Of a DNA stretch of 64,000 bases, positions 26,111-39,205 are shown one piece after another. The DNA lies in NCBI GenBank assembly GCA_016946835.1, contig JACVTC010000013.1, forward strand, positions 17,501 to 81,500. Direction: 5' to 3'. Numbering within the stretch: position 1 is the stretch's first letter; each line of letters begins with the position of its first letter. This DNA comes from Neocallimastix lanati (nom. inval.) (lineage: Eukaryota; Neocallimastigomycota; Neocallimastigomycetes; Neocallimastigales; Neocallimastigaceae). The notes under the pieces were generated by a model. It had not been told where the DNA came from and ran no database searches. It saw nothing but the letters and a program-made list of their open reading frames with translations. Made by a program: the position numbers and the translations under genes.

Positions 26111-29100
26111 TCTTTAAATATTATAGTTTAAGGAATTATTGATTCAAGAGCTAAATAAATAAAGGAATTATCTACAAACGATTATCGTTTTAGGAATTAT
26201 TCCTTAAGGAATTAAATTCATTAAAGAATTAACAATATAACAAACCCTAGTTTAAGGAAATATTATTTTAGTAAATATTCAATTAAAAATTACGCTTTAA
26301 CGAATTATTGTTTCAGGAACTAAATTATTTCAGAAATTATCCTCTAAAGAATTACTGTTTCAGGAACTATTCTTTTAGGAACTACTCATTAAGGAAATAT
26401 TCATTTAGGGATTAAAAGCATTAAAGAATTATCCTCTAATGATTATAATTTCAGGAACTATTCTTTTAGGAATTAAATTCATTAAAGAATTATCCTCTAA
26501 AGAGTATCGTTTTAGGAGCTATTCCTTAAAGATTTGTACTCTAACAATTATCGTTTCAGGAAGTATTCCATAAGAAATACGCCCTCAGGCATTATCGTCT
26601 AACGATTATTGTTACAGAGACTATTGTTTCAGGAACTATTCTTTTAGGAACTATACTTTAAGGAATTATTATCTAAAGAACTTTTGTTTTAGGAACTGTT
26701 CTTTAAGGAATCAAATTAGGAAATTATTCTCTAACGATTATCGTTTCTGGAACTACTTTAAGTACTAAAATCATTTAAGAATTATCCTCTAACGATTATC
26801 ATTTCAGGAACTAATCATAAATTATTCTTTTAGGAACTATTAATTAAAGAACTATTCTTTTAGGAACTATTAATTAAGGAATTATTCTAAAACGACTATC
26901 GTTTATGGAAATATTAGTTTAGGTACTAAAAGCATTAAAAAATTATCCTCTAACGATTATCGTTTCAGGAAATATTCCTTAAGAAATATGCTCTCAGAAA
27001 TTATCGTGTAACAACTATCGTTACAGGGACTATTATTTCAGGAATTATTCTTACAGAAATTATTCATTAATGAAAAATCGTTTAAGAAACTATTTTTTTT
27101 AGAAATTAAATTCATTAAAGAATTATCTTATAACGAACTCTTGTTTAAGGAAATATTCTATTAATAAATATTCAGTTAGGAAATATCCTCTAACGAACAA
27201 CGGAATAAAAGGACATTTCTTAAAGAACTAAACTTTAAGAAATTAACCTATTAAAAATATCATTTAAGGAAATAGTCATTTAGGAATTATTCTTTCAGAA
27301 TTATTTTCTAATGAACTCTTGTTTAGGAACTATTCTTTTAGGAACTATTCTTTTAAGAATAATCCTCTAATGACAATCGTTTTAGGAAATATTCTATCAG
27401 GAATTATTCTTTCAGAATTAAATTCTTTTCAGAATTATCTTCTAATGATTGTGGTTACAGGAACTATTGTTTCAGGAATTATAATTTCGGGAATTATAAT
27501 TTTGTGAATTATTCTTTAATGGACTATAGTTTCAGGAACTATTCTTTTAATAACCAAATTCATTAAGGAATTATCATCTAACGAACTCTGATTTCAGGAA
27601 AAATTATTTAATGAATTATTTAATGAACTATTCTTTCTGGAATTATTCTCTAACTGCTATCATTTTAGGAAATATTCTTTCAGAATTAATCTTTAAGGAT
27701 TTATTATCTAACGATTATAATTTCAGGAACTACTCTTTTAGGAACTAAAATTATTAAAGAATTATCCTTAAAAGATTATTGTTTCAGGAACTATTCAATT
27801 AGGAACCAAATATATAAAAGAATTATACTTTTAACGATTATCATTACAAAAACAATTCCTTAAGGATCTAACTTTCAGGAATTATCCTCTAATGCCAATT
27901 ATTTAAGAAATTATTCTTTTAGGAACCATATTAATTTGGATTATCTTTTAATGACTATCATTTCAAGAAATATTCTTTATGGTACTAAATTCAATAAGGA
28001 ACATGTTCTAACGAACTATCGTTTCAGGAAATATTCTTTAAGAATATCATCATAAAGAATTATCCTCTAATGAATTATTTTTTAAGGAACTATTCTTAAA
28101 GGAACTATACTTTTAGAATTATTCTAATAAACTCTCGTTTCAGGAAATATTCTTTTATGAAATTAAATTAATAAAGAATTATCCTCTAATGAATTATTGT
28201 TTCAGGAACTATTCCTTAGGGAACTTTACATATAGAAATTAACCTCTAACAATTAACGTTTTAGGTACTATTTATTTAGGAACTAAATAAATATTAAGGA
28301 ATAATGCTCTAACGATTATCGTTACAGGAACAATTTCTTAAGGATCTATACTTTCTGGAATTATCCTCAAACAGCAATCGTTTCAGGAAATATTCTATCA
28401 GGAATTATTATTTCTGAATTATCTTCTATAGATATCTCCTTTTAGGAAATATTCTTGTAGGAACTAAAAGAATTATCTTCTAATGATAATTATTTAAGAA
28501 ATTATTCTTTTAGGAACAATATAAATTATGGATTTTCTTTTAATGACTGTCGTTTCAGGAAGTATTCTTTATGGTACTAAATTCTATAAGGAATTATGTT
28601 CTAACGAAAACGAACCATAGTTTCAGGAACTATTCTTTTATTAAATAAAATTAAAAAAGAATTATCCTCAAACGAATTATTGTTTCAGGAACTATTCCAT
28701 AAGGAACTTTAGGTTAAGAAATTATACTCTAATAATTATCGTTTTAGGTACTATTTATTTAGGAACTAAAATCATAAAAGATTTATTCTCTAATGAACTC
28801 TCGTTTCAGGAACTATTCGTTAAGGAAATAATCAATAAAGAATTATCCTCTTAAGATTATCGTTTCAGGAACTATTGATTTAGGAACTAAATAAATAAAG
28901 GACTTCTAACGATTATCGATAGGAATTATTCCTTAAGGAACTATTTTCTAACGAACTCTGGTTTAAGGAACTATTCTTTTAGAAATTAAATTCATTAAAG
29001 AATTACCCTATAACGAATTATTGTTTAAGGAAATATTCTTTTAGTAAATATTCAATTAGGAATTATCCTCTAATGAATTATTGTTTCAGGAACAATTCTT

Positions 29101-29776
29101 TTAGGAACTATTCATTAAGGAATTATTCTAAAACGACTATCTCATTTAAGGAAATATTCATTTAGGGACTAAAAGTATTAAAGAATTCCTATAATGAGTA
29201 TTGTCTCAGGAGCTATTCCTTAAAGATTTGTACTTTAAGAAATTATCCTCTAACAATTATCGTTTCATGAAGTATTCCAAAAGAAAAATGCTCTCAGGAA
29301 TTATCGTCTAACGACTATCATTACAGGACTATTGTTTCAGGAATTATTCTTATAGAAATTATTCTTAAATGAACTATCGTTTAAGGAAATATTATTTTAG
29401 GGACATAATTAACAAAGGTATTAACCTTTAACGAATATCGTTTCAGTTCCTATTCATCTAGGAACTAAAGTCATTAAAGAATTATCCTCAAACGAATTAT
29501 TGTTTCAGGAACTATTCCATAAGGAACTATAAGGAATTATCCTCTAATGATTATCGTTTAAGGAAATATTCATTTAAGAATTATTCTTTTAGGAATTATT
29601 CTTTCGTGATTATAATTTCAGGAAATATTCTTTTATTCTTTCAGAATTATTCACTAATAAATTTTCGTTTCAGGAAATATTCTTTTAGGAATTATCCTAT
29701 AACGACCATCATTTCAGGAAATATTCATACAGAAATTAAATCACTAAAGAATAATCCTCTAAGGATTATCGTTTCA

Positions 29777-30061
29777 GGAACTATTCCTTAAGAAAAATTC
29801 TCTCAGGAATTATCCTCTAACAATTATTTTTATGGAACTATTCCTTAAGAAAAATTCTCTCAGGAATTATCCTCTAACAATTATTTTTATGGAACTATTC
29901 CTTAAGAAAAATTCTCTCAGGAATTATCCTCTAACAATTATTTTTATGGAACTATTCCTTAAGAAAAATTCTCTCAGGAATTATCCTCTAACAATTATTT
30001 TTATGGAACTATTCCTTAAGAAAAATTCTCTCAGGAATTATCCTCTAACAATTATTTTTAT
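29777..30061. repeat. Five perfect 57-bp tandem copies within the satellite
   Basis: Units start at 29777, 29834, 29891, 29948 and 30005, each beginning GGAACTATTCCTTAAG and ending CAATTATTTTTAT. The copies look identical. Because 57 is a multiple of three, an accidental 19-residue peptide repeat is open here. Confidence 0.9.
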
Positions 30062-30944
30062 GGAAATATTCATTTAGGAGCTATACTTTAATTAATTATC
30101 CTCTAACAATCATCAAAGAAGGATATATTTAATTAGGAACTATTCTTATGGAACTATGCTTTTAATATTTATCCTCTAACAATTATCGTTTCAGAAATCT
30201 ATTCCTTAAGGAACTATACTTTAAGGTATCCTCTAATAATTATCATTACAGGATCTATTCTTTTAGGAACTAAGATCTTTAAAAAAATATCTTCTAACGG
30301 CCATAGTTTAAGGAAATATTCTATAAGGGATTATTCTTTCAGAATTATCTTCGAATGAACTCTGGTTTCAGGAAATATTCTTTTAGGAACTAAGTTCATT
30401 TAAGAATAAAATTATCCTTTAACCACTGTTGTTTCAGGAAATATATTTTAAAACATTAAACTCATAAAGGAATTATCTTCTAAAGATTATTATTTCAAAA
30501 AATATTCCTTAACGAACTATATTTTTAAGAATTATCCTCTAACAAATTAGTGTTTAAGGAACTATTCCTAAGGAAATATTCTTTAAGGAATTATCCTCAA
30601 ACGATTGCCGTTTCAAGAAATATTTCACAGAATTATTCTTTAAGGAATTATTCTCTTACAAATATCATTTCAGAAAATATTATTTTAACTAAGTTAATTA
30701 AAGAACTAAGTTAAATTGTTCAATCGTTAAAGAATAATTCAAAAAACAAAGTTAATTAAGTTAATTTTCCTCTAATGAACTCTCCTTTCAGGAACTATTC
30801 AATTAGGAATCAAATAAATAAAATAATTATTTTTTTAACTATAATCGTTTCAGAAACTATTCCTTTGAAGAAATAACTTTCCGAAATTATCCTCTAAAGA
30901 TAACAGTTTAAGGAACAATTCTTTAAAGAACTATACTTTAATAA

Positions 30945-31244
30945 ATTATTCTCTAACGATTATCGTTTCAGAAACTATTCTTTTAGGAAACTATATTTTC
31001 AGGAATTATTCTCTAACGATTATCGTTTCAGAAACTATTCTTTTAGGAAACTATATTTTCAGGAATTATTCTCTAACGATTATCGTTTCAGAAACTATTC
31101 TTTTAGGAAACTATATTTTCAGGAATTATTCTCTAACGATTATCGTTTCAGAAACTATTCTTTTAGGAAACTATATTTTCAGGAATTATTCTCTAACGAT
31201 TATCGTTTCAGAAACTATTCTTTTAGGAAACTATATTTTCAGGA
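30945..31244. repeat. Five perfect 60-bp tandem copies within the satellite
   Basis: Units start at 30945, 31005, 31065, 31125 and 31185. Each contains CTAACGATTATCGTTTCAG and GGAAACTATATTTTC. The copies look identical, which implies very recent local amplification. Confidence 0.9.
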
Positions 31245-33120
31245 ATTATTCTCTAACAACTATCGTTTTAAGAAATATTCTTTCAGAATTATTCTTTTAG
31301 GAATTATTCTCTAATGATTATAATTTCAGGAACTATTCTTTTAGAAACTAAATCATTAAGGAATTATCCTTAAAAAATTATCATTTCAGGAACTATTCAA
31401 TTAGGAATCAAATAAATAAAATAATTATTTTTTTAACCATAATCGTTTCAGAAACTATTCCTTTGAAGAACTACACTTTCAGAAATTATCCTCTAAAGAT
31501 CTAAAGATAACAGTTTAAGGAACTATTCTTAAAAGAACTATACTTTAATAAATTATTCTCTAACGATTATCGTTTCAGAAACTATTCTTTTAGGAACTAT
31601 TCTTTAAGTATTATCCTCTAACGCAATATTCTTAAATGAACTTCTTTTTCAGGAATAAATTCATTAAAGAATTATTCTGTAGATTATAGTTTCAGGAACT
31701 ATTCCTTTAGGAACTACACTTTTAGGAACTATTCCATTAGGAATAAAATTAATTAAGGAATTATTCTCGAACTATCGTTTCAGGAATTATTCTTTCAAGA
31801 ATTATCCTTTAGCTACTTCAGAAAATATTCTTTTTGGAACCAAAAAAAAATAAGGAATTAATCTCTAACGGCTAGCGTTTCAGGAATTATTTTTCAGGGA
31901 TTATCCTCAAACGATTATTGTTTCAGAAAATATTCTTTTAAGAACTATTCATTAAGGAATTATCGTTTATCCTCTAACGGCTAGCGTTTCTGGAATTATT
32001 TTTCCGGGATTATACTCTAACGAACTATTGTTTCAGGAACTATTCTTTCATGAAATATTCTATTAGGAACTAAATTCATTCAGGAATTATCCACTAATGA
32101 ACTATCGTTTCAAGAAATATTCTTTGAAGAACTGTTTTTTCAGAATTATCCTCAAATGAACTCTTGTTTCAAGAAACATATATAATTTAATTATTAAATA
32201 ATTTAAACAATTCTAAATATTTAGAAATAATATTATAAGAATTATATTAATAATAGAACTTTGATTTTTTTTAAAGAAAAGAAAAATTTAAAACACAAAA
32301 CAGTGAATATTAATAATGTGTTAATCATTAATTTTTAAAGAAACTATGTATTGGAGTAAATATTTAGAAAATAGAACTATATATATTAAAATATAAAAAT
32401 TTATTAATAAAAATCATTAAAGATATTTAGTATCATAAATAATTAAAAATATGATTACAATATAAAATATGTACAATTGATTTAAATAATATTACCCAAT
32501 ATTTCTTGGTGTGTTCTTTTTTTTAGTTAAACCAATATAATTATTATTAATACTTATAATATATATTATTATTATTACAGAACTGAGATTTAAATTGAAT
32601 AAATAAATGGTTCATTATATTTTAAGTAATTAAAACAAGTAATATCACGTTGAGATAATATAAATAATTAGGATAAATTTATAATTTATGAAAAATTTAT
32701 TTCAGCCAATATGAAATTTAACATTTTAAAATATACTATAAATATTTCTTGATGAATATTATATAATCGATAAATTTATATTATAGAAAAATTATATGAT
32801 AAAAAATTATTGATATATTTGGAAGTTGAATGATACTCTTTAAAAAAATAATAATAATTTAATTGAATTTGCGTAATGAATGTAAAGAGATTTTAATATT
32901 AGAAGCAAGTAAATTAGATGATTAATTTAAGTTTTATCAGTGATATACTTTAATGGATATTTTTTTAGATTTTTAATTTTCTTAAAACTAATTTAAGATG
33001 TAATGGATTAATTTATATTGAAAAAATCATATAAAATGAAATGGTAAGTTATTAAATAATATATTTATTTATATTTATAATATAAAAATTTTTTTTTAAT
33101 TAATAATAATTTAATATAAA

Positions 33121-33151
<31 letters not shown>

Positions 33152-33189
33152 CAATAACTATTTATATATTTATACTATTTATAATGCGA

Positions 33190-33231
33190 TATTGATCGTC
33201 GAGATTAATTTATTAATCTCGACGATCAATA
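33190..33231. repeat. 20-bp-stem perfect hairpin with GC-containing arms
   Basis: The left arm 33190-33209 and right arm 33212-33231 are exact reverse complements with a two-base TT loop. Each arm contains GATCGTCGAG, unusually GC-rich for this spacer. No gene abuts it. Confidence 0.9.
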
Positions 33232-34390
33232 ATAAAAGTAGTTTTATAGGGATAGACATTCAACTATTCCGTAATAATGAAAAGTAATAGAATGCTCAAT
33301 TATTAACTTCAATAAAAAAAATTAATATAAATAATATAAAAAAATATTACTTATTTATCCTGGATAGATGCAATAAATATTTAAGATTTAGCAATAAATA
33401 TTTCATAGTAGAATTAGTATATTTCAAAGTATTAATATTTTATGGAAATCATTTTAGAAAATATAAATTATTCAAATAATTAATTATATAATTTTATTTA
33501 ATATTATTAACAATGTCGATTTTGGAAGATTTGAAAAATAAAATAATATGAAGTAAAAAAAAATATATATATATATAATAAAGTAATTTTTATCAAAATA
33601 ATAGTTAAATGAATTAAATAACGAAAACAGTTAAAATAATAAAATATTTTGATTATTAAAAGAATAAATTGATTTTTTATGATTGAAATTATAAAATATT
33701 TTATATCCAATCAAATATAATATAGTTTATTAATGATATAAATATAAAATATATATTAAAATATAAAAGTAATATTTAATTATATATTACTATTAAGCAA
33801 CTATAAAATTAGTAATTTTCTTTAATTTAATGAAAAAAAATTAAAAATTTTACCAAAAAATTTAAAACATAATAATTAAAATTGGGTATAAAAGGAAATA
33901 TTTATTTTCAAAGTATGTTTTCTTAATAGAATTAAATTCATTGGATTATTCTTTTTAAAAAAAAATTAATATGAAGAGAAAATAATTATAGGAAAGTAAA
34001 AATAAAATTATGAAATATACAAATGGACAATAAATTTTAATAGAAATTAAGTAAAATAACAACTATGGAAAAAAAAATATTTTAATTTATATATAATTAT
34101 TAAGGAATACTTAAAAAAAAAAATAATTAAATATTATAGTATAAAGATATCAAATACTTTATAATTTTTTTTATTAGTAGTAAAATAATCAGAAAGAGTA
34201 ATATTGTAAACATTAATAGTAATTTAAAGCAATGAATTATTGTGCAATAATTAAATTTTTAAAAAATTATAAAAATAAGAAAAGTAGAATATTGTATTTC
34301 ATGAGTATTTACTAATATATTAAATGTGAATTGTTTTTTAAAAGGGTAAAATTAAAATATTAAATTTTATAATTTATAACAATTAAAATA

Positions 34391-34450
34391 ATAAAATGGA
34401 AATATAGGAAATATAAAGTAATAAAATGGAAATATAGGAAATATAAAGTA
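34391..34450. repeat. 30-bp direct tandem duplication
   Basis: Two exact adjacent copies (34391-34420 and 34421-34450) begin ATAAAATGGAAATATAGG. This is simple slippage or recent duplication. Confidence 0.9.
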
Positions 34451-35262
34451 ATAAGGTAACATTCAAAAGAGACATGGATAATTTTTGAAAATGTAAAAAA
34501 AAAATCAGTGAAACTTCAAGTGAAGGACGGATAGTATATTTTTTTAAAATCAAGGATAATAATAAAAAAAAAAAAAAAATTGGTTAATTTTTTTTAGAAT
34601 AAAACATTATGTATTAAGTTATTTATTTCAAAAATAAATATTTTTTCATTTATTATCACATTAGTTATTAATTTTTTCATATGATGATATAATAATTATA
34701 AAGGAATTATATAAAAGTGTAGCAATAGTACATAATTATAAAAATTTCAAATAAAAATAATTAGAAATTATTTATGAATTTTAAAAATATAAAATTAATA
34801 TATCAATAAATTGATTAGTAAAAATAAAATTTATTTTTTGAACTAGAAATAAAAAAGCTATTCATAAATTAATAAATTCAAAAAAAATTTTATTTAATTG
34901 TTAACAAAGCATAAAATAATAGAAAAAAGTTTAATAAAACATCGTTAAAAATTTTACTATCTTTTAATGAAAACTCCTTAAGGATTAATATTATTATTTA
35001 AAACTGTATCAGATTCTCTTATTTGGTCTTTCGTTTTGATGTAGAAGCTATTAACAATAATATATCTATTGGTATACAATTTTTAATCATTATTTAAGAA
35101 TTACTAAGATAAATTAGAATAGCATAAATTAATTAGGAAATATGAAAATTGAGTGCTTAAAAATTAAACAATTGATATATGGAGAAAGAAAAGGTTTTCA
35201 TTTAATATTAAAAATAAGAAGAAGATGATACTAATATAGATACCATTGAAAAATTCATATTT

Positions 35263-36112
35263 AAAGAAATACAAAAAAAAACATTAATATATATCTTAGC
35301 TCTTTTTTCTTTATTTTTCTTTTTTTACTCTGTACTATTATTATTATTATATAAACTATTGTTGTTGATATGCTGATTTTGAATGCCTTTTGATTATTAA
35401 ACTAGCTCAATGTTCATCAACTATAAATACTAAAACATATATGATTAACATACAATCATAGCATAAAGTCAAAAATACAATAGTATAAAAGTAGGAAATA
35501 TATTAAGTTGATCTTATAACAAATCAGTTATGATTAATAAATTTTTAAATGAAAATAATTTAAAATCAATAGCTTTTGAACATTAGAAAATTAAAGAAAA
35601 TTTATAATTAAATATTAAATATTCGATATAGGTTTTATTTTTAATAAATAATATAAAATGTGAAGCAATAAAATTATGTTTAAAAATTAAAACAAATTAT
35701 AAAAATAATTATAGGTTGATATGTTAAATAACGATGAAAATTCTAATCTATTAAAGAATTACAAAAAAATCATTAATATATATCATAGCTCTTTTTTTTT
35801 AATTTTTTTTTTTTTACTCTGTACTTAAAGTAAATAATACCATAGTATAAAAACAGAAATATATTATTAAGACGCTCTTATAACAAATCAGTTTTGATTA
35901 ATAAATTTTTAAATGAAGATATTTTAAAATCAATAGTTTTTGAACATTAGAAAATTAAAGAAAATTTATAATTAAATATTATATATTCGATATAGATTTT
36001 ATTTTTAATAAATATTATAAAATGTGAAGCAATAAAATTATGTTTAAAAATTAAAAAAAAAATTATAAAAGTAATTATAATATGTTAAATAAAGATGGAA
36101 ATTCTAATTATT
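35263..36112. repeat. Tandem direct duplication, copies 35263-35753 and 35754-36112
   Basis: Both copies run from an AAAGAA(A/T)TACAAAAAAA start through TTTTTACTCTGTACT, GAACATTAGAAAATTAAAG and AATGTGAAGCAATAAAATTA to GAAATTCTAAT-like ends. The first copy carries about 120 extra bp (about 35338-35466) after the CTCTGTACT box. Alignment elsewhere is close, with scattered substitutions. Confidence 0.85.
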
Positions 36113-37650
36113 GATCATACTGGAATCCTATAAAATGGAAGATTTAAGTCAACAATGAGATCCGCTAAATCTTAATTAGTTTAAATTGACATATTAATAA
36201 TCAGAAATAGATAAAATAATTTGATAAAAATTCATTTTAAATTAAATCCTAACATCCTAACTAATTTATCCATAATAAAAAAAAATTAATATTTTTAATA
36301 TTCATAATATAATATCATTTATCATTTGGAAAGAGTATTTATATAAAGTTTTAATAGTGAACTAATTAAATTCTCAGTTTTTAAAATAGGATAAATTCAT
36401 CTTGAGTTTTCATAAAAATAAATAATAATTTAAAAAAATTCATGAAAAAGAAAATTAATAATAGTTAAAATAATTATTGTATTTTCCAACAATCAATATA
36501 AATTCTATAATATATTTTATTAAAAGAAAAAAACAATATGATGAATAAATAACAACTCCTAATATATAATAATTTTTTTTTTGTTTTTGTTTTTATGAGT
36601 AAAGAGTACAATTGAAATTCATAACTTTTTCTTTTTTTTACAAATTATAACAAATATTAATATTTATCAATTGGGTTTTCGCCTCAAACAATAGAGCAAT
36701 CTCAAAAGTTAATATGATATTGATATTTATCTAATAGTTTATTAAGACTATGAGATTTTATCAGTGATCTATCCTTTGTGCAATTATCAAAAAAGAAACA
36801 ATATAATTTGAATATAAATATATACTTTATAATCACTTGTTAAAAATATATTTTTCGTATTTAATCGTCGTCATAGTTCTAAATATAATATTAAAAAAAA
36901 AATTGATATTTTAAAGTATGTTCAAAAAATCAAAATTTATTTATTATACAAATACGATAGTAAAAATTCACTTCATTCAGTTGTAAATATAAATACTAAC
37001 CTTTGGTAAATTAAACACTATCCTATAGTAATTCACTATTTATATTTAAATTGATATTTAATCTTCATAATAACAAATTTTGAATCATTATAAATATTTA
37101 GAATTGCTTAAAATTAATAATAAATATAATTGATATTGTAATCAATAATGGAAATAAAAATCTCAAAAGTGTGGAGGATTAATACAACATTTATTACATT
37201 AAATAATTTCTGTGTTATGTAATTCATGATAATTTCCTATTAAAAAATAATTAATAAATAAAAATAAAAGCAAAAATAAAACATATAAAACTTTTTCTTT
37301 TTTTTTTTTTTTTTATTTCTTCATAAAAAAATAATATTATTAAATAAATTATTAATAAAAAAAAAATAATATATTATACTAGATTTTGTAATTATTATTA
37401 ATTATTGTGTTAAATATCCGTATAATTAAAAATTTAATCATTTTAGTTTATTTATATGTTTATTTATTTATATGTTTGTTTATTTATTTAAATATAATAT
37501 TTATTTATTATTATAATTTATTATTAATAATTTATTTCTTTATTTATTCATTTTATATTAAATATTATTTATTATTTATTATATATTATTTAATATATTA
37601 TTAATTGATTATAGATTTATTTATTATATAATAGTAAATTTATTTTCAAG

Positions 37651-38310
37651 GACAATTCTTCATCACCAGTACTTTCTGGTTACAACTCATTTTTATTTTT
37701 TTAAGGGTTAACTATAGACTCCCTGGTATGAGAGGTCTATTTATTGATATTCATGTATCATGCTTATATAATGAAGAACCATCAATTTATAATTATACTA
37801 TATTAGTTATCATTACTTTGTTTTGGAATCAAAAGTGCTCCATTGGTAACATTTACTACCCTCAAAGAAGATGGCCTAATGCTTGTTTAAAAGCTTTATC
37901 TGAACTTAATCAATGGTTGAGAAGTCATACTAAAAAAAAAAATAACTCCTCTTATGGTTCTTGTTGATCATTTCAATTCGCCCTTTTTAACTTAAACAAG
38001 ATATTTCAAAATATTTTTAGTCCATTTGACTGAAGGGCTGCTAAATATATTTACATATTCCTTCAAAAAGTGAAATTTCAACTCTAGATGAGGTACAATT
38101 CAAAACTAGGGAATAGAGTCATTTTATGTGAACAATTCTTAAACAGTTCACAGGGGTCTACTGTTCCTTATATTATGGGGCTTGACTTGGGCGTTATTTC
38201 TGCAAAAACAATACCTATATTAGCTCTCTAAAGTTACTTTAGTAAGAAATCCTTCAGTACCAAGAGTGTCAACTTCATAATGATATGGCTTAGGAACAAT
38301 ACTATTAGAA
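37651..38310 (+). pseudogene. Relic of an endonuclease/exonuclease/phosphatase (EEP) domain, non-LTR retrotransposon type
   Basis: This block has higher GC than its surroundings. In pieces it reads: SPVLSGYNSF (37665-37694), then after a frameshift RVNYRLPGMRGLFIDIHVS (37704-37760), then IGNIYYPQRRWPNACLKAL, ELNQWLRSHTKK, and after a second shift in an A run at 37931-37941 the piece PLMVLVDHFNSPFLT and a stop. The order Pro...GY, RGL, N-x-Y-x-P and (V/G)-D-x-F-N-S is that of APE-type EEP nucleases, the target-nicking domain of many LINEs. The normal Gly-Asp-Phe-Asn appears as Val-Asp-His-Phe-Asn. Sequence to about 38310 keeps similar composition (GSTVPYIMGLDLGV), but I could not align it. No reverse transcriptase is present. 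An inactive fragment is most likely. Confidence 0.5.
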
Positions 38311-38319
38311 GTCCTATTA

Positions 38320-38940
38320 TATTTATTATTTTTTTTTTTTTTTATTTTTTTATAATATATTTAAAGTTTTATATACTAAGCTATTAAACTTAAAATCATT
38401 CCTAAAGATGTTTGTATTATATAAATAAAAAAAATATGAAAATAAATAAATAAATAAAATAAAAAAATAATATTAACAAAATTTATTTCATTTTTTTTTT
38501 CTATATGTTTTTTATTTCTTTACTTTTTTATTTTTTATTTTATTTTATTTTTTTTATAAGGAATTTTAATTATTTTTTAATTTTAGTTTAATAAAAAATA
38601 TTTTATATTTTTAAATAATTATTAGTAATAGTAAATATCATTAATAGATGAAATTTAAATATAAAATAATAAAAAGAAGAAAAAAAATTTTTAAAAAAAT
38701 GTCTAAGTACAAGTATTTTATATGCAAATTTACTGAACTTATTTTATATCTATATTCAAATATATTATATTATATTTATATTCAAATATATTATATTTTT
38801 TTTTTAAAAAGATAAATATAATATAAAAAAAAAAATTTTTAAAAATAAAAACATACTAAAAAAAAAAAAACATATTTTTAAAATAAAAAAGATTAAAGAT
38901 TAAAAATTTCATATCTTTCTTTAATTTTACTTTAATTTAT
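38320..38940. other. AT-rich gap before the minus-strand gene's 3' end
   Basis: A/T tracts and T runs only, with no gene seen. Two adjacent near-copies of TTCAAATATATTATATT lie at 38755-38800. Confidence 0.5.
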
Positions 38941-38945
38941 TTTTT

Positions 38946-39205
38946 ACTTCTTATTTTATCTTTATATACAAATTCCCCATCTTTTTGATCTGTTACTTAA
39001 TTGATTAGATTCGATCTTATTTATATTATTTAAACTATTCCCTTCAGTATAATTATGAATTAATTGGTAAGGTAGACTTCTTATTTTATTTTTATAGACA
39101 AATTCCCCATCTTTTTGATCTGTTACTTAATTGATTAGATTCAATATTATTTATATTATTTGAGCTATTCCCTTCAGTGTAATTATGAATTAATTGGTAA
39201 GGTAG
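38946..39205 (-). repeat. 130-bp tandem duplication of the gene's 3' coding end
   Basis: 39076-39205 contains the last 37 codons and stop of the minus-strand gene. 38946-39075 is a near-identical copy starting just past the stop. The copy still reads LPYQLIHNYTEGNSLNN...RSKRWGICI-stop. However, its frame is offset by one base from the main frame, and no acceptor of matching phase precedes it. It is probably untranslated now. Confidence 0.85.

Larger units (their letters stand above)
18244..32175. repeat. Mega-satellite of about 13.9 kb built from 15-bp and 29-bp AGGAA-type units
   Basis: A head-to-tail plus-strand array is assembled from a few modules. These are GGAACTATTCTTTTA (15 bp), GGAATTATCCTCTAA plus CGATTATCGTTTCA (29 bp together), and a spacer like GGAACCAAATTAATTAAA. 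The start (18310-18390) has nearly pure 15-bp units. Divergence varies along the array, with locally homogenised blocks. Because the 29-bp unit is not a multiple of three, no frame stays open for more than about 80 codons. I treat it as non-coding satellite. Confidence 0.95.
32176..37640. other. AT-rich spacer downstream of the satellite
   Basis: No gene recognised. It contains a strong hairpin at 33190-33231, a 30-bp direct duplication at 34391-34450, a duplicated segment at 35263-36112, and poly-A/T tracts. Short frames seen here are A/T-biased and unsupported. Confidence 0.5.

Noticed and set aside
16553-32175. CRISPR array
   Set aside because: Units are contiguous and diverge continuously, with no repeat-spacer structure, and the DNA is eukaryotic.
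37407-37604. Hydrophobic plus-strand frame before the EEP relic
   Set aside because: It is pure TTTATTA low-complexity sequence. The apparent membrane segments are compositional.
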